This document shows positions 1 through 4,304 of a stretch of 15,328 bases of DNA, in pieces. A program made the translations under genes and the position numbers. The stretch's first letter is position 1. The number at the start of each line of letters is the position of its first letter. The stretch covers positions 1-15,328 of the forward strand of contig JAISDF010000202.1 of NCBI GenBank assembly GCA_031265025.1. Reading direction: 5' to 3'. The notes beneath the pieces were generated by a model. The model saw only the letters and a program-made list of their open reading frames with translations, searched no databases and had not been told where the DNA came from. Source of the stretch: Spirochaetaceae bacterium. GTDB lineage: Bacteria > Spirochaetota > Spirochaetia > Treponematales > Breznakiellaceae.

Positions 1-141
1 GACGACGACGATACCTGGGGCAACGGTTTCCGGAGCGGCGGCTGGGACGGCAGCGCCATAAGGGACAGCAACACGGTCAACAGCTATATCACGCTGACGG
101 TTGAGGAGGCCAGGGAAGAACCCGTCCCCTCAGATAACTAA
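1..141 (+). CDS. 3' end of an unidentified protein gene (partial)
   Basis: Frame 1 is open from the left edge to a TAA stop at 139-141 and gives a 46-residue C-terminal fragment. It starts with an Asp run, has a Trp/Gly/Asn/Ser-rich stretch (DTWGNGFRSGG), and ends in an acidic tail after a short strand-like segment (YITLTVEEAREE). I do not recognise the family. Gly/Asn/Trp-rich tails of this kind occur in secreted or surface proteins, but that is only a hint. No clear hairpin-plus-T-tract terminator follows the stop. The call as coding rests on the open frame, the GC-rich third positions like those of neighbouring genes, and co-orientation with the next two genes. Confidence 0.6.
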   Translation, partial: DDDDTWGNGFRSGGWDGSAIRDSNTVNSYITLTVEEAREEPVPSDN

Positions 142-266
142 AAAAGAAATTTACCGCCACGTCAAAGAAGTTCGCTAGAGTATATAAGAACGCCCTTCCG
201 TTCATTCTCACGATAGAGATTGTAGCTTCTCGCGCCACAACCCGCCATCCGGCCCCACCGGGGGTA

Positions 267-295
267 GCGGGAGACTTGTAAAGCAAGGCTCCCGC
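267..295. repeat. Perfect hairpin, 7-bp stem with nested 4-bp stem
   Basis: Arms gcgggag (267-273) and ctcccgc (289-295) are perfectly complementary. Inside them cttg (275-278) pairs with caag (284-287). The left arm could instead pair with cccgc at 241-245, so two mutually exclusive folds are possible. Confidence 0.55.
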
Positions 296-337
296 GCAGG
301 GGGCCACCTTCGGCGGCCGGCAATGGTTACAGAAGAA

Positions 338-351
338 CCCGCTTGCGCGGG
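338..351. repeat. Short GC hairpin
   Basis: Arms cccgc (338-342) and gcggg (347-351) with a ttgc loop. These arms repeat the cccgc/gcggg motif seen at 241-245, 267-271 and 291-295, so cross-pairing within the region is possible. Confidence 0.45.
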
Positions 352-389
352 GGAGATCCATGGCGCCGCCCCGCCCCACTTAGAGGGTA

Positions 390-410
390 GGCCGGGACCT
401 TGGCCCGGCC
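390..410. repeat. Perfect 7-bp GC hairpin
   Basis: Arms ggccggg (390-396) and cccggcc (404-410) enclose a 7-base loop. It ends two bases before the larger structured element at 413-472. Confidence 0.55.
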
Positions 411-412
411 GT

Positions 413-472
413 AGGGGGGCCGGGCGACAGCGGCGGCTGTTTGCCAACGGCGGTGTGGAAACAGGCCCCCCT
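413..472. other. Three-way-junction-like RNA fold
   Basis: A perfect 9-bp closing stem (aggggggcc 413-421 with ggcccccct 464-472) encloses two hairpins. The first pairs 423-425 with 443-445 and 427-431 with 436-440, with a ggcg loop and an unpaired T. The second pairs tgt 454-456 with aca 461-463 and is capped by a ggaa tetraloop; it abuts the closing stem directly. The nested arrangement is more orderly than a random GC-rich stretch would be expected to give, but covariation cannot be tested here. The same pairing exists on the complementary strand, so the transcribed strand is unknown. Confidence 0.45.
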
Positions 473-495
473 TCCCCTTATTCTCCTTATAATTC

Positions 496-540
496 ACCGC
501 GAAGCGGTCTGTTTTGCGGTAAAAGACCTTTTCAAAACAG
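496..540. repeat. Tandem perfect hairpins with an alternative pairing
   Basis: The first hairpin is accgc (496-500)/gcggt (504-508) with a gaa loop. The second follows at once: ctgttttg (509-516)/caaaacag (533-540), with inner pairing of aaaag and ctttt. The segment ggtct (506-510), which spans both, can instead pair with agacc (524-528), disrupting them. No T tract follows, so this is not a standard terminator for either direction. Confidence 0.5.
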
Positions 541-560
541 CAGAGGGCGAAAGAAACTCC

Positions 561-590
561 TTGTGTTTCGCTGGTGATACGTAGTATGCT
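561..590 (+). promoter_or_regulatory. Possible sigma-70-type promoter for the P83/100 gene
   Basis: TTGTGT at 561-566 (4 of 6 matches to TTGACA) and TATGCT at 585-590 (4 of 6 matches to TATAAT) are separated by 18 bases. This would place the transcript start near 597, about 36 bases before the ATG at 633. It is the best match close to the gene, but both boxes are imperfect and transcription could also begin further upstream in the structured region. Confidence 0.35.
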
Positions 591-621
591 CTTTACAGGC
601 ACGGCCGCGGCCTGCCTAAAG
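591..621 (+). promoter_or_regulatory. Imperfect hairpin overlapping the ribosome binding site of the P83/100 gene
   Basis: The outer arms pair cttt (591-594) with aaag (618-621) and aggca (597-601) with tgcct (613-617). A GC core pairs 603-605 with 610-612. The 3' arm covers the first half of the Shine-Dalgarno stretch aaagggg (618-624). If formed in the mRNA it could reduce initiation at 633. This is seen in sequence only. Confidence 0.4.
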
Positions 622-632
622 GGGTATAAAAC

Positions 633-2213
633 ATGAACAAACACCCTTGGTACTATTTCAAAATGAACCGGGTTTTGAAATCGGCTTTCTTTTCTTTTCT
701 TTTTATATGTTTCGCCTCGGGTTGGGCCGGCGCCCAGGTTGACGATGAGGAACTCAAGCAGGGTCAGGAACGCATAGTTTTTATCAACTATGAAGGGCCC
801 CATGCCCGTATAGAAACCCTGGGGCAGATAAAGGCCATAGGAACGGGCCTTGGCGCCGCGCTGTCCGGGGGAGCGGCCCGCTCCGGAGGGGGAAACAGGT
901 ATTTTGTCATTCACTCGGTTTCGGGTCCCGAAGGGAACAAGATAGACGCGGATATTTTCGGGCTCGGCGTTGATGTGGGCGTTGATCATATACGGAATCT
1001 CAGGCTCATTATCCAGGGCTACCTTGAGAGCGCCTATAAATACTCGGCCAGGGACGCGGCGCTTCTGGCCGAATATGTTACCATCTACAACGCCGTATTC
1101 AGGGGCAACTGGGAGTATTTCAACACCCGGTACAAGAGTCCCGTGCTAAGCAATCTCAGTTCGGATAAAGCCGGGCTTTCCATACGTTTTGATGAATGGC
1201 CGGGCCGTACCCTTATGGTTATACCTCTGGCTTCGGGCAGGCCCGGTTCCCTCAGCGCCGTTGACACGGGCTCCCTTTCCTCCCCGGAAGTGGTGGAGGA
1301 GATGCGCAGGGAAGAGGACCGGGGCATAGAGAGCCGCAGGGATATGGTTGACCTCAAGGAAAGGGAGGCCGGAGAGGCCGAAGAGGAGGCCGCGTACCAG
1401 CGGGAGGCTATTCAGGAAGAAGAGCGGCGCATACAGGAAGAACAAGAGGCTATCCAACAGGAAAGGGAAGCTATAGCCCAGGAAAGGCAGGAACAGGGCG
1501 CTCAGCAGACTCAGGCCCAGGCTGAAGAACTGGCGCGGCGCGAGGAAGAAGCAACACGGCGCGAAGAGGCGCTTTCCCAGCAGCAGGAGCAGCTTGAAGA
1601 ACAGAGAAGCGAGGCCGAAAGGCTTGAGGAATTCGCCGGGGAAAAGGCCGCCGAAGCCCAGGAGGACAGGCAGGAGATAGCCAGGGATCAGCAGGAACTT
1701 ATAGCCCAGGAGGACGCCCGCGCGGGAGCGGCGGCTACCATGCTGGCTGTCAGGTTTACCGGGCCTGATACCAGTCTCGGCGACCTTGTCAGGGTAAACG
1801 CCGCCACGGGCGAGGAACTCAGGGCGTCCACCCTCCATACGATAAGCGGCCGCACCGTTACCCTCATAGACGGCCGTATCTTTGCCGTGGCCGGAGAAAA
1901 CAGGGGGCCGGGGGCCATCAGGCTCATAGAACTCAGCCCCGACAGCCTTGAGATGAAGGCCCAGAGCGCCGACGACATACATCCACAGAGCCTTCTCTGG
2001 GTAAACGGCGACAACCTTTACGCCATAAGCGTTGTCTCGGACAAGCTCTACCTGTCCAGGTTCAACACCAGTCTGGAACGCCAGGCAAGGTCTTCGGCAA
2101 CGGTACACGCCCAGGCGGCGCTGCTCTTTGAGGGAACCATGCTCCTCACCCAGCGGGACGACGGCTCGGTGCTCATCCTCAACGCCAACGACCTCACCGA
2201 GGCAAAGCGTTAG
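633..2213 (+). CDS. P83/100-family antigen (spirochaetal coiled-coil secreted protein)
   Basis: 526 residues. A signal peptide (hydrophobic about 14-31, likely cut after AGA at 32-34) sends it out of the cytoplasm. Residues 35-215 match what I know of the Borrelia P83/100 family: FINYEGP near the mature N-terminus, then GVDHIRNLRLIIQGYL and VTIYNAVFRGNWEYF. Residues about 218-368 are a long charged coiled coil of Glu/Gln/Arg/Ala heptads. The C-terminal 155 residues look beta-rich (LIDGRIFAVAGE, LLWVNGDNLYAIS), perhaps propeller-like repeats. ATG at 633 is chosen because aaagggg lies 8 bases upstream; ATG at 663 (residue 11) would give a more ordinary signal peptide but has no Shine-Dalgarno. 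The family is immunogenic in Lyme and syphilis spirochaetes; its function is unknown. A periplasmic or envelope location is inferred. Confidence 0.88.
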   Translation: MNKHPWYYFKMNRVLKSAFFSFLFICFASGWAGAQVDDEELKQGQERIVFINYEGPHARIETLGQIKAIGTGLGAALSGGAARSGGGNRYFVIHSVSGPEGNKIDADIFGLGVDVGVDHIRNLRLIIQGYLESAYKYSARDAALLAEYVTIYNAVFRGNWEYFNTRYKSPVLSNLSSDKAGLSIRFDEWPGRTLMVIPLASGRPGSLSAVDTGSLSSPEVVEEMRREEDRGIESRRDMVDLKEREAGEAEEEAAYQREAIQEEERRIQEEQEAIQQEREAIAQERQEQGAQQTQAQAEELARREEEATRREEALSQQQEQLEEQRSEAERLEEFAGEKAAEAQEDRQEIARDQQELIAQEDARAGAAATMLAVRFTGPDTSLGDLVRVNAATGEELRASTLHTISGRTVTLIDGRIFAVAGENRGPGAIRLIELSPDSLEMKAQSADDIHPQSLLWVNGDNLYAISVVSDKLYLSRFNTSLERQARSSATVHAQAALLFEGTMLLTQRDDGSVLILNANDLTEAKR

Positions 2214-2220
2214 GGTGCGA

Positions 2221-2248
2221 TTGTTTTTTCCCAAAAAAGGGATATAAT
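2221..2248 (+). promoter_or_regulatory. Sigma-70-type promoter for the outer-membrane protein gene
   Basis: TTGTTT (2221-2226), a 16-base spacer, and a perfect TATAAT (2243-2248) lie in an AT-rich pocket directly after the P83/100 stop. The start of transcription would be near 2255, leaving a 5' leader of about 90 bases with two hairpins before the ATG at 2346. Confidence 0.6.
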
Positions 2249-2264
2249 TGAAGTAGTATATGGG

Positions 2265-2294
2265 GCCCTTTCGGAACGAAAGTTTCGAAAGGGC
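2265..2294 (+). terminator. 13-bp perfect hairpin with GAAA tetraloop: terminator, attenuator or 5' stabiliser
   Basis: Arms gccctttcg (2265-2273) and cgaaagggc (2286-2294) pair perfectly. The stem continues through one G-T wobble and aac/gtt to a gaaa tetraloop (2278-2281). Only aatttt follows, a weak T tract. It can serve as a terminator for P83/100, but it also sits about 10 bases from the predicted start of the next transcript, where it could be an attenuator or protect the 5' end. Which role applies cannot be settled from sequence. Confidence 0.5.
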
Positions 2295-2312
2295 AATTTT
2301 AGATTGTCATAG

Positions 2313-2340
2313 TCCCGGACTTTCCGGGAAGGTCGGGAGG
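2313..2340 (+). promoter_or_regulatory. Hairpin next to a strong ribosome binding site
   Basis: Arms tcccgga (2313-2319) and tccggga (2323-2329) form a perfect 7-bp hairpin with a 3-base loop. It ends six bases before the Shine-Dalgarno gggagg (2335-2340), which lies 5 bases from the ATG at 2346. The hairpin leaves the binding site free, though it is close enough to influence loading. Confidence 0.45.
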
Positions 2341-2345
2341 CCTTT

Positions 2346-3341
2346 ATGAATAACAGGAAGATACTGGTTTTAGCCCTTATTTTTACCCTTGCCGCGGGCG
2401 CGCTTTTTGCCCAAGTCTACAAACCAATCACCGATTTACAAAGGGGGGTAGATGAATTCTCCTCTGCCATGGCCAAGGCCCTGCCTTTTAACTCGACCAT
2501 GGGCCTTAACTGGTCCGACGCCTATATAGGCCAGCTTATCGGCGTCCCACCCCACTTCGGCGTCGGCGTCTTTCTCGGTTCAACCGTACTTGACTCGGGG
2601 GACATCAAAACCCTGGCAAACGCCATGTATTCCGACGTGCCGGGCGGTTATTCCAGGCTTCCCTACCCCGGCTTTGGCGCCGAGGGCCGCATAGGGGGCT
2701 TTTTGCTTCCCTTTGACCTGGGTATCAAGATAGCGGCCCTGCCTTCGGTCTCCGATGACTTTGACCTCCACCACTTCATGGTGGGAGGCGATATACGCTA
2801 CGCCATACTCAAGGGCAACGCCGCCCTGCCCAAGCTGTCCCTTGGCGTGGGCTTTAACTACATGAAGGGCGGCATAGGCATTGATATCGCGGGAGGCCAG
2901 AGTTATGAAGTTGAGACAGGCAAGTTTCTTGAACTTGCCAGCCCCAGGGCCGAATTTACCTGGCAGACCCTCACCCTGGACATAAAGGCCCAGATTTCCA
3001 AGACCTTTCTTATCATTACCCCCTATCTGGGCGCTGGCCTCACCCACGGCTGGTCCAAGGCCGGTTATGAAATCACTTCCGATCTCAAATACGATGGTGC
3101 CACCCTGAATAATACCCACAAGGCCATTATAAACGGCGCACTAAACAGCGCGGGCCTTGAACCCATAGATTTCGACGGGGCAAGCGGTTTTTCGTCGATT
3201 ATCAAAAATACCCAGTGGGGCATGAGGCTCTTCGGCGGCCTTGCCTTTAACCTTTCCGTAATCAAGATAGACCTTTCGGGGCTGTACAACTTTAACGACC
3301 AGTCCTTTGGCGTTACCCTGGGGACCCGTTTCCAGATGTAG
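2346..3341 (+). CDS. Predicted outer-membrane beta-barrel protein, secreted
   Basis: 331 residues. A clear signal peptide (MNNRKILVLALIF onward, hydrophobic to about residue 20, cut after ALFA before Q23) precedes a mature chain of alternating polar/hydrophobic strands rich in Gly, Tyr and Phe. Examples are FGAEGRIGGFLLPF, PKLSLGVGFNYMKGG, ITPYLGAGLTHGW and WGMRLFGGLAFNL. The C-terminus (FGVTLGTRFQM) resembles the closing strand of a barrel, with Phe two residues before the end, though it ends in Met. The family is not recognised. Small treponemal OmpW-like or OprG-like barrels would look similar, but I see no specific signature. It has its own promoter and leader, a good Shine-Dalgarno, and a stop overlapping the convergent gene by 29 bases. 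Confidence 0.75.
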   Translation: MNNRKILVLALIFTLAAGALFAQVYKPITDLQRGVDEFSSAMAKALPFNSTMGLNWSDAYIGQLIGVPPHFGVGVFLGSTVLDSGDIKTLANAMYSDVPGGYSRLPYPGFGAEGRIGGFLLPFDLGIKIAALPSVSDDFDLHHFMVGGDIRYAILKGNAALPKLSLGVGFNYMKGGIGIDIAGGQSYEVETGKFLELASPRAEFTWQTLTLDIKAQISKTFLIITPYLGAGLTHGWSKAGYEITSDLKYDGATLNNTHKAIINGALNSAGLEPIDFDGASGFSSIIKNTQWGMRLFGGLAFNLSVIKIDLSGLYNFNDQSFGVTLGTRFQM

Positions 3342-3972
3342 CTTCTTCGGGTCCCATGAACACGGGGCCCCGCGGGCCCTGGGGCGTCCGCCTCAGGGCT
3401 ATTACCAGATCCACTTCCGCTATGGTTGAACCAAGTTTTCCGGCGATGAGGTCGGGAGCAAAGCCTCCCCGGTACAGGTCCATCACCTGCTCGGCAAAGG
3501 ACGTTTCCTTCGGTTCAATCTGTATGCTTGAACGGATAAAACGGGGCCGCGGGACCGGGCTTGCTTCGGGAACGGGAACGGCTTCATCCGGGGCATCCTG
3601 CTCAGGGGCATTGTCCTGCTCAGGGGCCGGGGGGGAGAAGGGCACGGGCCCGTTTTTGACCACATAGCGCCTGCCCAGGGCAGCGTAGGCATCCGCCTGG
3701 GTGTTATGCCGTTCAAGTTCGGTATGCTGGAGCTTTATCCGCTTGTCGGCGTCATCCAGGAGCCTGCGGAGGCTGGTAACGCGGTCCTCGATGAGGGAAA
3801 GGTCCCTGTCGGTGGCGGCGTTTATCTCGGCGACAAGCTGGTCTACCTCATCGCGGAACGCGGTGAGTATGCGGCCGGCGGCGGTACGGCGCTTTATGTA
3901 GGATCTGAAATACAGAAAGGTCAAGGCCCAGAGTATAAGAACGCCGGAAAAAACCCAATATGCCCAGTTCAT
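3313..3972 (-). CDS. Membrane-anchored coiled-coil protein with C-terminal HTH-like segment (SwrB/YlxL-like)
   Basis: 219 residues. One transmembrane helix at 4-22 is followed by basic residues, a coiled coil at about 36-96 (FRDEVDQLVAEI, IEDRVTSLRRLL), and a Pro/Glu/Ala linker at 110-145. A short conserved-looking segment at 158-195 (VMDLYRGGFAPDLIAGKL, then AEVDLVIALRR) has helix-turn-helix form. This layout and segment resemble SwrB/YlxL (DUF6115-type) of Bacillus, which sits just after sigD at the end of the fla/che operon and promotes flagellar export assembly. Here it is the last gene, three genes after fliA. AGGA lies 5 bases before the ATG at 3972, two bases after the preceding stop. 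The likeness is inference from pattern memory; the linker and tail (PRGPVFMGPEE) are not diagnostic. Confidence 0.65.
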   Translation of the reverse strand: MNWAYWVFSGVLILWALTFLYFRSYIKRRTAAGRILTAFRDEVDQLVAEINAATDRDLSLIEDRVTSLRRLLDDADKRIKLQHTELERHNTQADAYAALGRRYVVKNGPVPFSPPAPEQDNAPEQDAPDEAVPVPEASPVPRPRFIRSSIQIEPKETSFAEQVMDLYRGGFAPDLIAGKLGSTIAEVDLVIALRRTPQGPRGPVFMGPEEATSGNGSPG

Positions 3973-3974
3973 CT

Positions 3975-4304
3975 CTATCCTGAAAGGTCAATGATCTTGC
4001 CTACCGAGGTGTCCTTGATCACCGGGAGCGGCAGGTCTTCCGCGTCTTCTTCCCGCTTTTTCCGCTCCCGTTCCGTTTCCCCACCAGAGTTTTCGGCGTT
4101 TCTGTCCCTGACGCGCTCGGCCCCTTCCTCTCCCGGATCGCGGGACTCATTAACCGATTCATTCCTTATGTCGTTCTTCTTCTGCATCTGGACGCTCTGA
4201 AGGGACTGCTGTATTGCCAGCCCTTCCCGCTGTTCAGCCTGGGACTTGCCCACCTTGTCTATCTGGGTAAACAGCGTCTGCAGGTCAATTGGTTGTATAG
4301 CCAT
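3975..4304 (-). CDS. Small charged flagellar-operon protein, unknown function
   Basis: 109 residues, no membrane segment or signal peptide. Residues 1-40 (MAIQPIDLQTLFTQIDKVGK, then a Gln/Ser-rich helix) look ordered. Residues 45-90 are a highly charged, low-complexity Glu/Arg/Lys/Asn stretch, probably disordered. The tail VIKDTSVGKIIDLSG is again more conserved in character. The start at 4304 overlaps the fapA-like stop by 20 bases and has gaggt 5 bases upstream; the next gene starts 2 bases after its stop, so it is tightly coupled. I do not recognise a named family. Its place between FapA-like and SwrB-like genes suggests an accessory role in flagellar assembly, possibly as an adaptor with binding motifs at both ends. 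Confidence 0.65.
   Translation of the reverse strand: MAIQPIDLQTLFTQIDKVGKSQAEQREGLAIQQSLQSVQMQKKNDIRNESVNESRDPGEEGAERVRDRNAENSGGETERERKKREEDAEDLPLPVIKDTSVGKIIDLSG

Larger units (their letters stand above)
142..632. other. 491-base non-coding region dense in inverted repeats; candidate structured RNA or leader
   Basis: No convincing gene is present: the open frames on either strand lack ribosome binding sites and recognisable protein character. The first 90 bases (142-230) are AT-richer and hold a TATATAAG box at 181-188 without a good -35 element. From about 240 to 472 the sequence is very GC-rich and contains successive perfect hairpins at 253-263, 267-295, 338-351, 390-410 and 413-472. 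Two further ones lie at 496-508 and 509-540. Some arms can pair in alternative ways: cccgc at 241-245 can pair with gcggg at 267-271 instead of the 267-295 hairpin, and ggtct at 506-510 can pair with agacc at 524-528 instead of the 496-540 pair. It does not match the signatures of tmRNA, RNase P RNA, SRP RNA or the common riboswitches that I know. It could be a structured RNA, a long leader of the 633 gene, or a copy of a dispersed palindromic repeat. Confidence 0.5.

Noticed and set aside
181..188. TATATAAG as a promoter -10 element for the structured region
   Set aside because: No acceptable -35 hexamer lies 16-19 bases upstream. It is kept only as a weak possibility.
203..220. Sigma-28 type promoter around cacgatagag
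   Set aside because: Only part of the CCGATA box matches and no TAAA element lies at the required distance.
142..632. tmRNA, RNase P RNA, SRP RNA, 6S RNA or common riboswitch (cobalamin, SAM, TPP, FMN, glycine, c-di-GMP)
   Set aside because: I looked for the conserved core sequences of these families on both strands and did not find them. An Infernal search against Rfam would decide.
89..989. Several open frames over the non-coding region (minus 89-379, 208-447, 327-989; plus 323-577)
   Set aside because: They have no ribosome binding sites, run through the hairpins in different frames, have odd composition, and one runs antisense into the P83/100 gene. A tiny gene cannot be fully excluded.
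1146..2234. 362-codon open frame antisense to the P83/100 gene
   Set aside because: Its Leu/Phe-rich product mirrors the Glu/Gln/Arg coiled coil on the plus strand. It shows no family resemblance and is a shadow.
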